DNA of 64,000 nucleotides from contig JAJVDF010000257.1 of NCBI GenBank assembly GCA_022410635.1, positions 736,134 through 800,133 of the forward strand. Reading direction: 5' to 3'. Made by a program: the position numbers and the translations under genes. Every line of letters begins with the position of its first letter. The first letter of the stretch is position 1. This stretch comes from Tretioscincus oriximinensis (taxonomy: Eukaryota; Chordata; Lepidosauria; Squamata; Gymnophthalmidae). Shown piece after piece: positions 1 to 11,611 of the stretch. Below the pieces are notes generated by a model. That model worked only from the letters and a program-made list of their open reading frames with translations, did no database searches and was not told where the DNA came from.

Positions 1-1190
1 AAGAACATAAGAATAGCGGTGCTGAATCAAGACGGCGCCCATCTAGTCCAGCCTTCTGATTCACACAGAGGTCCACCTGGGCAGTTTGGAACAGAAGGCA
101 AAATCTTCAATTGTTCTCAATGCCCTGCAAATGGCATTTCAGGAATACTGCCTGTTGCTCCCTCACAGAGGCAGTATCAAGAAATCAATCCTAGTAGCTA
201 TTTATAGCCTTGGTGTCCATGAATTTATCTAATCATCTCTTAAAGATATCCAAGCTGCTAGCTACCACCACCTCTTCTGGAAGAAAATTCCAAAGGCCAT
301 TGACCCTCTGGGTGAAAAAATACTTTCCCTGGTCTGTCATCACTCTTCTGCCTGGTCCTAGTGTTATGTGATAGAGAAAATAGTTTTTCTCTATTCATCT
401 TATCCATCCCATGCATGATTTTATACACTTCAGTCAGATCACCTCTCAAACNCTGTCTTTCGAGGCTGAAGAGGCCCAGACATTGCAGCCAGATTCCATA
501 AGGGAGGTGCTCCAGCCCCTCAATCACTGTTGTTGCCCTTTTCTGCACCTTCTATATTTCCACAATATCCTTTGAGATGTGGTGACCAGAACTGTACACA
601 GTATTCCAAGTGGGGCCACACCACAGATTTATAAAGAGGCAAAACACTTGCAGACTTGTTTTTGATTCTTTTCCTAATTATCCCTAACATTGAATTTGCT
701 TTTTTCGCTGCTGCAGTACTCTGAGGAGATATCTTCATCAAACCGTCCACCAACACCCCAAGATCCTTTTCCTGCTTGGTCACGGAAAGATTGGTTCCCA
801 TTAGTTGCTAGTAGTAATTGGGGTTCTTTGCCCCAGTGTGCATGACTTTGCACTTGCTTAACTTGAAGAGCTCCTTGGGATCACTTTCAGTTTTCACTAC
901 CCTGAACAGTTTANTGTCGTCAGCAAACTTGGTTAATTCGCTATTTAACTCAGCAGCCAGATAGTTTATGAATATATTGAAAAGCAGAGGTCCCAGTACA
1001 GACCCCTGGAGTACTCCACTTCTCATCTCTTTCCACCTTGAGAACTGTCCATTCACTACTACCCTCTGTTTTCTATCTTTTAGCCAGTTTCCTATCCAGT
1101 ACAAGGTCTGTCCTCTTATACCATGAGTGTGGAGCTTTTTTAGGAGTCTTTGATGAGGGACTTTATCAAAAGCCTTCTGAAAGTCTAGAN
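1..1190 (-). mobile_element. CR1 LINE fragment: end of reverse transcriptase ORF2 and 3' UTR
   Basis: Read on the minus strand, the region encodes broken CR1 reverse-transcriptase segments. These are LDFQKAFDKVPHQRLLKKL, then MRSGVLQGSVLGPLLFNIFI and an F-A-D-D active-site segment, then the C-terminal part with PLYKSVVWPHLEYCVQFWSP. Stops and frame changes show it is dead. The 3' terminus lies at about position 1, where the strand reads CTTATGTTCTT-like sequence typical of CR1 ends. The 5' part continues at 1351-1525 beyond an inserted hAT-like element. Confidence 0.9.
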
Positions 1191-1350
1191 CAGTGATTCC
1201 CAAAATGGGCAGTATTGTCCCCCTGGGGGCGCTGAATACATTGAGAGAGGCAGTAAGAATTTATATAATTGGGGTGAATGTGGGGGGGGCACTAAGGATG
1301 TGGTTTGGGAGTCAAAGGGGCGACAGTTCAAAAAGGTTTGGGAATCTCTG
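1191..1350. mobile_element. hAT-like MITE inserted in the CR1
   Basis: The element is about 160 bp and begins CAGTGATTCCCAAA and ends TTTGGGAATCTCTG, imperfect terminal inverted repeats of the hAT type. It splits the CR1 reverse-transcriptase reading between the LDFQKAFD segment and the upstream segment, so it is younger than the CR1. I could not find an intact 8-bp target duplication. Confidence 0.65.
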
Positions 1351-1525
1351 ACAATATCAACTGGATCCCCTTTATCCACATGTTTATTAACACACTCAAG
1401 GAATTCTAGCAAGGTTGCAAGGCATAATTTACCTTTGCAGAAGCCATGCTGAATTTCATTCAGCAATGCATGCTTCTCCATGTGTTTAGTAATTTTGTCC
1501 CTAATTATGGTTTCCAACATTTTAC
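1351..1525 (-). mobile_element. CR1 LINE fragment, 5' continuation
   Basis: The minus-strand reading includes ITKHMEKHALLNEIQHGFCK and LATLLEFLECVNKHVDKGDP, the CR1 reverse-transcriptase block just upstream of the FQKAFD motif. It belongs to the same element as 1-1190, separated by the hAT-like insertion. The element is 5' truncated at about 1525. Confidence 0.85.
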
Positions 1526-1544
1526 CTGGAGAAAGAGGAGGAAT

Positions 1545-2070
1545 GAGGAGAAGAGGGTTTTACCTGGAGAATGAGAAGAGGGTTTTTATAACCCACTTTT
1601 CTTACCTGAAGGGACTCAAAGTGACTTGCAAGCTTATTTTTTCACCCAAATGCTTACATTCTATGTTCCCATTCATGCTGTTATGGTCCCCATTTATGGG
1701 GTTTATGGACACCAAGGGTATAAATGGATACTAGGATGGATGTCTGGATGTTGCTTCCGGGATGGAGCAACAGGCAGGACTCCTGTGATACCATTTGCAG
1801 GGAGTCATGAACAGGAGCATATTTTGCTTTCCTCTGTTCGGACTGCCCAGGTACATCTGGTGGGNCTCTGTGTGACACAGGATTCTGGACTTGATGGGCT
1901 GTGGCCTGATCCAGTATGGCTCTTCTTATGTTCTAATCACAATTTCTTGCTTTTGAGTAGCTGAATAGGCTAGAGCTAGGGNTAGTAGAGGGTGCTCACC
2001 CTCTTCACACCCATCACAGAGCTTCAATCTCTGCTGAAACCCAANGGCTCTTAAACACTGTACCTCTTAG
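1545..2070 (-). mobile_element. SINE-1 copy (diverged), split by a CR1 insertion
   Basis: The segments 1545-1698 and 1935-2070 match the tail and body of SINE-1, seen intact at 14661 and 47589. The first has the CCCACTTTTCTTACCTGAAGG tail region; the second has AGCTGAATAGGCTAGAGCTA. They are interrupted by the CR1 fragment at 1699-1934, so this SINE is older than that CR1 insertion. Confidence 0.7.
1699..1934 (+). mobile_element. CR1 3' end nested in a SINE
   Basis: The sequence runs from the end of ORF2 (the FMDTKGINGY-like segment) through the 3' UTR. It ends TGATCCAGTATGGCTCTTCT and TATGTTCT, the typical CR1 terminus. It is nearly the reverse complement of the copy at 4538-4800, so both belong to the same subfamily. 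Confidence 0.88.
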
Positions 2071-2410
2071 AAGGCTCCAACATATGGTACTCTCTTTCCA
2101 GTTGCAAAAGCTTTTCAAACTAAACTTACCTTCTGATATTCCTTCCGAGCTATTTCACTTCTCTTATTAGCTTAAGAATTCCACTGCTTTGCTTTGGACT
2201 TTAGGGAACAGTGAAACTCCTTCGTCTGCTCATTTGCCCAAACTTGAAAGTGTTCTAAAATGTCTTCTTGCCAGAAGTTCCATTTGACTAATTCACCCAC
2301 CTTTGAAAATGTTTTGTTATTGCTATCAACAGTGAATGGAGTTATTTTCTGTGTGCTTTTTAAAACTTTAACGCAAAATTGCAATCAGCCACCTGATCAG
2401 CTCCCAACTA

Positions 2411-2642
2411 CAGGGTGCTTCAAAAAATGTATACACACTTTGAACTTCCATAGAAAATTTATTTACTGTTCTACAAANTTAAATTTCAGGAAATTAGAAA
2501 GCTTAAAGTCCAATGTAAATAAAATGTAAATAACAAATGTTAATACTGTTCAAATTGGGAAATCCTGAAATTTAACTTTGTAGAACAGTAAATAAATTTT
2601 CTATGGAAGTTCAAAGTGTGTATACATTTTTGAAGCACCCTG
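2411..2642. mobile_element. Palindromic mariner-type MITE
   Basis: The element starts CAGGGTGCTTCAAAAA and ends with its reverse complement, with inverted repeats of roughly 80 bp. It is flanked by TA on both sides (2409-2410 and 2643-2644), the Tc1/mariner target duplication. A second copy lies at 30107-30322. It has no transposase. Confidence 0.85.
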
Positions 2643-4537
2643 TATTATTAGTAAAACCAAAGCAGTGGTCTTAAAATTTGTGCATGTAAAATTTGGTAAA
2701 ACATATGACTAGAACAGTTTTCGTAAAGTAATATAGGACAACGGAGCCATCATTTCCTCTCATACAGAAGTCAGTTAATTAAGCACTTACTATTTTGGAA
2801 CCCAAACAAAACCACTCCAAAAAGGAAGTGCTTTATATAGGCTCAAGGTGTACAGAAACTTAAGACTTCTCAAACCACAGTTCTTGGATTTTCAGATCAA
2901 CACATGGCACTTGGGTCCCCAGAGGGATTTTCCCCCCTAAAGGAAAAACATGTTTTTAGCCAGCAGCCAGTTGAGGATACAATCAAAAGCATTTAAAGGG
3001 CACTGATTTGGCAAGCGCTGCTTTAAAGGAAGCAAAATCCTGACAAACTTGTCATTCTTCCAATTTATACTATAGCTGACAGCAGTCACACAGAAGGCTG
3101 ATTGTTAGAATGGGAAAGAAAACAGACGGCAGTAAAAGAAAGGAAATTGCCCTGCTCAGACTTCTTGGAGTAGAACAAAAAGAGACAAATGTCAAAATAC
3201 ATTATTCAATGTGAGACAACATTTCTTAAAACTTAACTTCTTGTGCATATGAAGGAAGAAACAAAGTCCCCTTTTCCTTTTTTTTTTNAAAAAAACCTAG
3301 ACAGTAAAACATGAGACCAAACAAAATGTGAAACATATCTTTGCCTTTCCATTGCAGGATCCTGCTATATAATTCATTTTTTGATTGGGAAACTCTTCCA
3401 GGCCATATTCATACCTGTGGTAACTGAAAAGGGACACAGCCAACTGTGCAAGGACCCAATTCTGTATCCTTTGGCAATGCGTAAGCCAATGATTTATCCT
3501 AAGAGCTGCTCTAAATCCTGTCTGTGGTGTCTGCTGCTATATATATTATGTGACATTCCTGCTATGAGCTAGGCTTGACTTCACCCCACGGATAGGAAGA
3601 GCGGAGGTAGGTGGGAGCCCAAGGGTTGAAGATAATAAACAATTGTTGATGGACAAACTTTAAAGGGTCACTAGGAAGATCACTATTTGGGTGGAAAAAT
3701 GTGCCCCACTGAATGATCAGTGTACATACCATAAATATGTAAATTGAATGGTTGGTCAAGACACAATTGGGGGGGGGGGTTAACTTGCTGCTTAGGCTCC
3801 CTCCAGATGAGCTGTTTAAATTTGGAATTTATTTTAAATTCAGAATAATCGAATTGCCTGCCCATTCTCACCTTTCTGCATTACCACTGCGAGGAGTTGA
3901 CATATCCAGTGAATTGTTTTCTCTTTCCTTTACATCTCTGAGGACTCACCTGCAGTCTCCCAGTTGGTTGCTCTTTCCCCCTGCCCTCATATGTCTGAGC
4001 TCCAGTAGACACGTCTTTGCCTTGAATCTCAGCTTTGCTCAATCCTGGATGAATTCTCACCTTTCCTGACTCTTCATGCATGCATGCACACACACCATAG
4101 CAACTGGGGAAAAGGGAAGCCTGCTCTGATAGCAGCTTCTATATACCGTCAAGAAAACACAGGACAACAGGGCTTTTTTAGTGATTGGATTACTGAAACT
4201 CCATGAGCACAAGAGGTGGAGGTCTCCCTCTTATCATGGTAGCAAAACCTCATCTGGAGGCGGCAAAATTCTTGGCTATTTTCAACTAAGGTTAACATTA
4301 TTCAGCTTTAGCCGAAAGTTCATCTGCATACTAACGTATTTAACACATGCGTATGATGGAGACAGAGCTGTAAACTACAAAACAAGGGGCATACACACAG
4401 GCTTAGATTTCCTGCAGAAGGCAATAAGAATAATTGCCTCCAATCTATGAGCACGTTTCTGCATCCTGTGAGACATTTTGTCTCTATTGGCAGAAATTAG
4501 GCTTGACTNCATACATGCGTTTAAACCATTTTTCAGT

Positions 4538-4918
4538 CATAAGAACATAAGAAGAGCCATACTGGATCAGGCCACAGCCCATCAAGTCCAGTATTCTGTC
4601 TCACACAGAGGCCCACCAGATGCACCTGGGCAGTCTGAACAGAGGAAAGCAAAATATGCTCCTGTTCATGACTCCCTGCAAATGGTATCTCAGGAGTCCT
4701 GCCTGTTGCTCCATCCCGGAGGCAACATCCAGACATCTATCCTAGTATCCATTTATACCCTTGGTGTCCATAAACCTGTCTAGTCCTGTCTTGAAACTAT
4801 CCAAGCTGTTAACTACCACTACCTCTTCAGGTAGTAAANTCCCAAAGAACTGGATTACATCAGAAAAAAAGCTTTTCTCCAATTTATAGTCCAGTTCTTC
4901 GGGACTGAAGATTAACTC
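4538..4918 (-). mobile_element. CR1 3' end with a snap-back inversion at its 5' boundary
   Basis: The minus-strand reading gives [21 protein letters not shown] and then LLPEEVVVVNSLDSFKTGLD, the C terminus of CR1 ORF2, followed by the 3' UTR. At its upstream edge a 40-nt segment (4873-4912) is followed after 6 nt by its perfect inverted copy (4919-4958). The sequence beyond 4958 is not recognisable as CR1. Confidence 0.88.
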
Positions 4919-4958
4919 ATCTTCAGTCCCGAAGAACTGGACTATAAATTGGAGAAAA
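4873..4958. repeat. Perfect 40-bp inverted repeat with 6-nt spacer
   Basis: The arms 4873-4912 and 4919-4958 are exact reverse complements with spacer TAACTC. The left arm is CR1 ORF2 sequence. The arm identity is much better than the general decay of the CR1, so the inversion is recent, kept homogeneous, or an assembly artefact. Confidence 0.95.
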
Positions 4959-5564
4959 CGCACTTGTGCGACCAGCCCTTGGAGGTCTTTCCACCAATGA
5001 AAGGCACAAAAGACTACTATCCTGGGTAGGAATCTTGTTTTCCTTCCTCTCACCTTGATTATTCAGACTGAAAGCCTGTGTGTGTCCACTTCATTGCTTG
5101 CCATGCAAAACTCTAGTGCTTTATTGGAGGTGAGTGAGACTCAGAAAGGAAATCTCCTACCACTGGAGCTTTAATTGGGATAAAGTATTTTCCCATTTGG
5201 ATGGATTATACAATACTCTGGAGTACTGGTTAAATACAAGTTAAACGGAGGTCTGCATATAAGCAGAGTTAAAGTCTCAGTTAAAGGCAAATTTCAAGAG
5301 GAAATGGATATAGTTTTGGCAGTGCAGCATTGCCATCTGGTGGTCAATTTCTAATAGGTTTCTTAATAAAAACGTTTCCCTTTCTTAAAAGTGAAGGCAG
5401 TAACATTACAGAGAATGAATTCTATTTAACTGAATTTCAGGTGAAGCTGATAGCATTTTTAATGCAAAAAGATTAAAGATGAGCTTGTGCCCAACCACAG
5501 GTAATTGTTACTGGATTCAATGAACTAATTTCTAATTGACCGCAGCTGTGGTTTGTCATTGGCA

Positions 5565-5645
5565 AGACCTGGGAAAGCGAACGGGGATCAAACTGCCAAC
5601 CTTCTGCTTTCTAGGCCATTTGCTCTACCCCTGAGCCACAGACAG
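5565..5645 (-). repeat. tRNA-like fragment (SINE head or tRNA pseudogene)
   Basis: Read on the minus strand it has an A-box-like TGGCTCAGGGGTAGAGC and a B-box-like AGTTTGATCCC at tRNA spacing. It does not fold as a clean tRNA: the anticodon arm is irregular and there is no good acceptor stem. A decayed SINE head or tRNA pseudogene is most likely. Confidence 0.5.
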
Positions 5646-6248
5646 AACAACACTAACAGAAACACCTAATGCTTTGGTTTTATCCATGCTTGGTCAAAAA
5701 CTATTTTGTTTAAAGAAAAAAAAAGTATGTAAATTCAGGGAGGGAGGTGTAGGTTTCCAGAGCCTTCTGGGATTGTAGTCAAAGACATGAGGAAGAAGAA
5801 GGAATTTTCTTACTCATGTGGAAGAAGAAGTCCTTTGTAGTCTTTAACAATGGAAAAAGTGAGATTTAGAAACTGGTTTTAAGTCACATTGGGGTTTGAG
5901 GCAATGTTTTGTCGGAGAACCACACAAACAGGTGTTCAGTTTGATAGCAAACGTTTAGTTTATGCACCTTCCTAGAAGGCAGTTCTGAACTTTTAATAAT
6001 GTATTAGAAACATATTTGCAGCATCAGAACAGACAGAAACAACCACTCCCCCCCCCCCCACAAAAAACACCCCCCAAACTGAGTGAGCCCCATTTTAGTT
6101 TTTTGCCATATGCTCCAATAACCAGGGTTTGGTTTTCATTTAAATTGCAAAACATGTATTTATATCAAACAAATCTATATATTTAAAAATTCCAATAGTT
6201 TAATGAAAGAAAATGAATATCCACACATTTGCACATATGTACAACTTT

Positions 6249-6268
6249 GTGATATATATATATATATA
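6249..6268. repeat. (TA)n microsatellite
   Basis: A short run of about nine TA units. Confidence 0.85.
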
Positions 6269-8689
6269 AAATCATTTAAAGATGTTTACAAATCACATTT
6301 TAGTGCTTCAAATATGACATATTGATATATTTGGCAGAAATAAATATATTGCACTTAAAAGAACTCTTGGTAGTGCTGCTTCTTTGTCAACAACACAAGT
6401 CCGTACTTATTTACNTGGAAGTAAGGCCCACTGAAGTGAGATTTGCTTCCAAGTAAAGAGTAGAAGATGGCAGGCATTCCAGTCAGCCTTTCCTTTTTTA
6501 TTGTCATTTATCTCTCATGTACATACAGAAGCCATTAAATGGTGAATGTGTTCATACAATTAAATCAGTCAGTAACACAGCAAACAGGCCTGCAATACAT
6601 TGTTACAAGTACTCAAGAATTTTTTAAATTTTTATGAACCTGTGCAAAAGTTAATACATTTCTGTGTTTCTTTGTCCACCAACCATCCTTGTTTTTNAAA
6701 AAATAATAATTCCAAACTGAAATTACTGACCGTTTATTACTAAACAGAGCTATTAAAATTGAAAATACTGAAGCTATATTTAAATGTATTACAAAGAAAT
6801 TTGTCTTTTCATCAACTTTCAGCCATCCATTATCAGTTTTGGTGAAACTTATTATCATGATACTAGATCTGTCTCCAATGTCCAAAGGATTAAGCACATA
6901 TTTACTTGATCAAGTTAACATGGACCAGATCAGTTTCCAATTGAATTTAGAGAGTTTTCAAGCACTGCTATCTGGGAACAAGGCTGAGTGAGGACTTGGT
7001 GATTCAGTTCCAATGAACTATTAAAAGGAATGTGTGAACCACAGCAGAAATAAGATACCCCAATTACTCACCCAATTCCAAATAATATCTGCTTGGAGTT
7101 ATTTTTCAGTTTTATTAAATTCCAAATAGACTTCCTTAGAAACATTGTCAAAATTTGTATGGATGTGTCCATGTGACCACCTGGAGATGGCTCCAATTTG
7201 ATAATCCAAGCGGGAAATGATAAGACAACCGTAGTGCTAAACATTGAATGATCTGTCATAATTCCAATGCATTTTGACAAAGTCTTTATCAAGGTCTGGA
7301 TAAAATACAGCATATAAATTCAAATTAAAATTTAGATTAAGTCAGAAATCATATTTAATTAAACTTGCATGACAATTTTCAAAGCAAGGTGTTTTATGCT
7401 AATTCACATGTGTTATAAATCCTATTTATTGTAGATTATTCCATTTTTAGCTTTCTTACGCTTTTTTTGTTATCTACCAAAAAATAATGCCTAATCCATT
7501 ATTATTTAACCCTTAAATATTCTGAAAGAAATGTGGACTGTATATTCACATACCATTGGAGGGGCAATGGAATCCAATCCTTGCAGTACCCCATGCCAAA
7601 ATATGCTTCTTATGGTACTGCTCACCATGGTTTTCAAGGGAGGATCCTGGTTCACAATGCATCATTGGCTATGGCAATAGAGCCATCAGGGTTGAAAGGG
7701 TAGCCTGTACAGTGGAAAGTCTATTTGAGGCTTCCCTTCCCAACAGTGTGGAGACATGTCCTTGATTTGCAGTGGAACTAATGNATCTGAAACGACTCAT
7801 CTTTGGATTTTATCAGAAATTATTCATTTTTTATATAAAAAACCCTCAGTATGGTGCTACAATCTATGATTATAGCAATAAAAATGTTTATGCTCAGAGA
7901 TGCAAACAAGAACAGCTCATGACAGAGAATTGGCTTATTAAATTGATGGAATTAACTGAAATGGACAAGCCAACTCTTTAATAAGGGATAAAATGCTGCA
8001 TAAATTTGTTATGAACTGGAGACTTTTTATACATTTTTTTACAAGAAATAGATGGTGGAGATCTAATCACAGGCTTTGAAGATTAAAGAACCATCAGTAT
8101 GCAGAGATTACTAGATCAAATTCAGGAGAAATAAAATATATTGGATCAAATTTATAAAAGACACAAAGCAGAGGAAGGGAAGTCAATGAATTAACTGTAG
8201 AATTTTTTTTGCTACTTAATGTATTTATGTGTAATTGCCTTTATGTATATCTTTATTTTACAGAACAAATCGTGCATTTCAGAACCATCACAGGAGCTAT
8301 CCAGGGTGCTGAAGAGATGCCATATTTGTAGCCATGTCTGGATGCTGCCCAAGGTGCTGAAATAATGTTAGAACTCTGGCAGGGAAAAGGACCTTTCCTG
8401 CTTTATTCCAGTATATCATGAAAAACCAGACATCTGGAGGCAGTACAAGTGATTTGCCACCTGGAGTGCTTATTCCTTAGTCAAGAAAATGCTCTAGTTT
8501 TGGACATTCCAAGGAGAATTTCTAAGCTGTTCTTATCCAAGCATTTCATATCTTTTCCAGTCCATTCCAGTACAGCTGTTTCTACATCATAGTTTGAGCC
8601 TCCAAATCTGGCCACCCACATAAGCACTGATTGCATGGGTAAAAACTTGCACCATTTCCTATGGCCAGATCCTTCACAGCTCCATCTAG

Positions 8690-8826
8690 ATTTGGTCTTA
8701 TATTAGGTGCTGTTCAGAAACATATTTTAATCCATTTTCTGTTCTGAAGAACTAGAGTAAGGCAAGAATTGTTTTTTCCTGGCGTAGTCCTGTACTTCAG
8801 GACTGAAGAGCGATTAAAAATATGTC
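8690..8826. mobile_element. Family C palindromic MITE
   Basis: It has the family C arms: an AATCCATTTTCTGTTCTGAAGA-type left half and a GTACTTCAGGACTGAAGAGC right half around a T-rich centre. The same organisation recurs at 22968, 41888, 46496 and 61560. Confidence 0.7.
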
Positions 8827-8984
8827 AGTATCTCAAATCTCATTTANAATAATGACCAAATTCAAAGCACTCAGTGTAGACAAAAACAAGGTTCTCACCT
8901 TTAAAATGAAAATGCATATATGTAAATGAAGCCATGCTTATAAGAGTGAGCACAAACCATCATTTTCCATTTGCATGTCCAGCA

Positions 8985-9180
8985 AGATTCGTTTATAGCA
9001 CTTGAAGACTAACATGAGAAAGATAGGCAGTATGTCCTTTCGTAGACACATCTATAAGAAGTAGATGCGTCTACAAAAGCTCATGCCATCTACCTTTCTC
9101 CTGTTAGTCTCCAAGTGCTACAATCATCCTGGCTGGACTTCCTGAATTAAGACTAACATGGCTATTTCTCAAAAATTCTT
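8985..9180. mobile_element. Family D foldback MITE
   Basis: The left arm has AGCACTTGAAGACTAACATG and TTTCGTAGACACATCT. The right arm has TGTTAGTCTCCAAGTGCTAC. The centre is a GAAGTAGATGCGTC stem. Copies recur at 26287, 29285, 30540, 48975, 51405, 54940 and 63714. Confidence 0.7.
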
Positions 9181-9383
9181 ATAGCATGGTTATAGCGTGT
9201 TCCTATGGTGTCAAAGCAAACTAAGGTTCTGTAAGTATGGTTGATCTCCACAATGCTTCAGTGAATATCCGATGCTTGGTAAGACTGGTCATTACAAATA
9301 TATAGACTTACATGGATATAAACAACATGCACAATTAGGTCCACAATTGCTGTTGTCAGTATCATTCACTTGATCCTATTAGA

Positions 9384-9550
9384 ACAAAGCACATAAGAAG
9401 AGGCCTGCTGAATCTGGCCAGAGCCCATCTGGTCTTGCATCCTGCCTTATATAGTTGCCCACTAATTGCACCTGGTCAGTCTCAAGCAAAAGGTGGTGAA
9501 ACCTTCACACATTCTTGACTCCCTGCAAATGGCATTTCAGGAATACTGAT
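9384..9550 (-). mobile_element. CR1 3' UTR fragment
   Basis: It matches the CR1 3' terminus seen at 1 and 4538 (ACATAAGAAGAGGCC and then CTGGCCAGAGCCCATCTGG) and ends in CTGCAAATGGCATTTCAGGA. It is strongly 5' truncated. Confidence 0.85.
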
Positions 9551-10624
9551 TTAATAAAATACCGAATGATAAAATTCAGCCACACTATTATGTGTAGTTC
9601 AAGTTTTGCAGCTCAATTTAAGCACCAGTGAACCAGCAGAGGATTTGCTATTCTTGTTGAAATGAAAATATTTATTTAGGAAAGTGGCACNATAACTAAA
9701 TCTCATTTTCATCAGTTCTGTCAGGCCAAATGAGGCAGATGAATTGAGGATTAAAACTATCAATACACTGATTAATTCAAAGTCAGCAACTAAATGAAGG
9801 TAATAAATCCTCCTAGCTTTTTGCTGAAGTTGGAAGCAAAATTTAAAATGAGAAAACAATCCACAATGGCCTTTTTTTTACTCTATTGAAATAAATTGAA
9901 TTTGTAAAGAATTGCTATTCTGATCCAAAAAGGAAAATTTCAGAAATCTGAAGTTTCAATTTATATAGTTTCAAGTGTATAGTTATATTAAGACCAAATC
10001 ATACGTAAAGTTCAACAGGAAACACCAAACTTTCAGTNAAATCAGCTATGGGTAAGTTAATGAACTGCTACAGCTACTACACTAGTTTTGGTAACTGAAT
10101 CCCTGGCAAAATGTCGGTCTTACCCAATAGCAGTTCTGCTTATATTTTAGTTAGCACAAAGAACGTTTCTCAGCTGAATACAGTATTTCATATTGACAGA
10201 TCTGAGGTAATAGGCTGGCTTGAAAGGACATGTAATTCCAAAAACAAACTTTAAAAAGCTTTGTTCACATTGGATTCCCCATCCACAACATAATCAGGAG
10301 TTTCAAAACTTTTGCTACAATTAATTCATTCATAGGAAATCCCAATTATTTTTACTGAAGCAAAACCTGCTTCAAACCATAATTCACAATGACCTGCTGA
10401 AACAAGCCAGCTTTGTAAACTATGGTTTGAAATTGGTCTGTGTAGCCATATCCTAAACTATGATATACCAATATCCTTTCTTGTAATCATGGTAAAGAAG
10501 TAGGGATGAAAAGTACTAAATACTACGCTATGAGTTTATAGATTAATATAGTCATTTAAAAAAAATCAGAAAGCATAGGCCCTAATCATGTATAATCGAC
10601 CTGACACTTATTTTGTGCAAAAAA

Positions 10625-10750
10625 GATGTAATAATATTTCCAGCTTAATGGAATTGAGACCAGACACAAGTTTTTCAGTCCTGAACAACTGAATTTAACT
10701 AATTTTCCCAGCTTAGTCTGGTTTTTCAGAATTAAGTTGGATTCAAAATA
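10625..10750. mobile_element. Degenerate family C MITE
   Basis: It contains TTTTTCAGTCCTGAACAACT and AGCTTAGTCTGGTTTTTCAG in opposing orientation, matching family C arms with many changes. Confidence 0.5.
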
Positions 10751-11116
10751 TTCATCTAAAGGTTAATGTTTAAAAATCAGGAAACAAAAAAAATGGAAAC
10801 TGAATTACCACACACATACATNCCATGTTTTCCAAAGTGAGCCTAATGCTGCAGTATCCCAAACATGCTTGGAGAAACTTCTTATCTAATCATCCATAAA
10901 AAGCAGTGATGTTTTCAGCACAATATTGCCTCTTTTGCCTCATTTTGAGACAGAAAATCTATACACAAAACAACTATACACTGCTGTATGAGAGCACAGC
11001 CTTGACCAGTGGTTATGATATATCTTCAAATAATTTGGCATTTAATTACAGACCTTACATCAGTCAGGAGTCTCTCCATATCAGACTTCTGAGCTACTCT
11101 GAACTCCATTTGGCTC

Positions 11117-11122
11117 TTTATT
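11117..11122 (-). terminator. Candidate TBX20 poly(A) signal (AATAAA)
   Basis: TTTATT on the plus strand is AATAAA on the minus strand, about 150 nt beyond the TBX20 stop. It would give a short 3' UTR. The hexamer is common by chance in AT-rich DNA, and a more distal site is possible. Confidence 0.4.
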
Positions 11123-11270
11123 CATATCCTTCAGAAGAAGAATTGCACTCCAGAATGTTTTTGGCAAGCTGGACTTCTTAGTAGTTGCCCCACTATTTCT
11201 TTATGAACTTCTTCAATGGGCCNGAGAAGATTTTTCTTACCACAGCTTGGCTCCTCTTCTTTTAGGTCAG

Positions 11271-11611
11271 TCATACAAATGGTGTCATCACTGCGGAGGA
11301 ATGACGCAGTCCCTGAATCGCTGCATAAGGCCCCTGCTGAAAGTAATGGTGATACCTAGGCATGTGAAACGAAGGGAAAGTTGGGCCACTTCCCTGCATT
11401 GAACTGGCAATGGCAGAAGGTGTTAGGGGCATTCCTAGGCGGCTGTAGGGAGGAAGGGATCCTTGCATTGGGTGAGGAATTGGTGTAGCTATGGAGGCAC
11501 TGCCGGAACCAAGAGCAGTCAAAGACTGTGGATGCTGGAATCCTGGAAAACTTGATGATGATGAGACCCAGGAACTAAGGGACAAGTTGTCAGATGTGGT
11601 AAAAGCTGATC
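11271..11611 (-). CDS. TBX20: TBX20 coding exon 8 (residues 337-449, C-terminal regulatory region and stop)
   Basis: The acceptor is TTTGTAG and the stop TGA is at 11273-11271. The exon begins [20 protein letters not shown] and includes [20 protein letters not shown]. It ends [18 protein letters not shown]. This C-terminal region is nearly unchanged among amniotes and carries the transcriptional activation and repression activities mapped in TBX20. It has no known fold and is rich in Ser, Pro, Gly and aromatic residues. Confidence 0.98.

Larger units (their letters stand above)
2643..11116. other. Intergenic region downstream of TBX20
   Basis: About 8.5 kb without a recognised gene. It includes CR1 tails at 4538 and 9384, a tRNA-like fragment at 5565, short simple repeats at 6046-6075 and 6249-6268, and MITEs at 8690, 8985 and 10625. 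A short foldback at 6404-6450 (ACNTGGAAGTAAG against CTTCCAAGT) resembles a repeat common in reptiles. The rest is AT-rich and unassigned. Confidence 0.75.

Noticed and set aside
258..1203. Reverse-transcriptase-like open frames as a live gene
   Set aside because: They are broken pieces of a dead CR1 ORF2 with stops, frame changes and an insertion.
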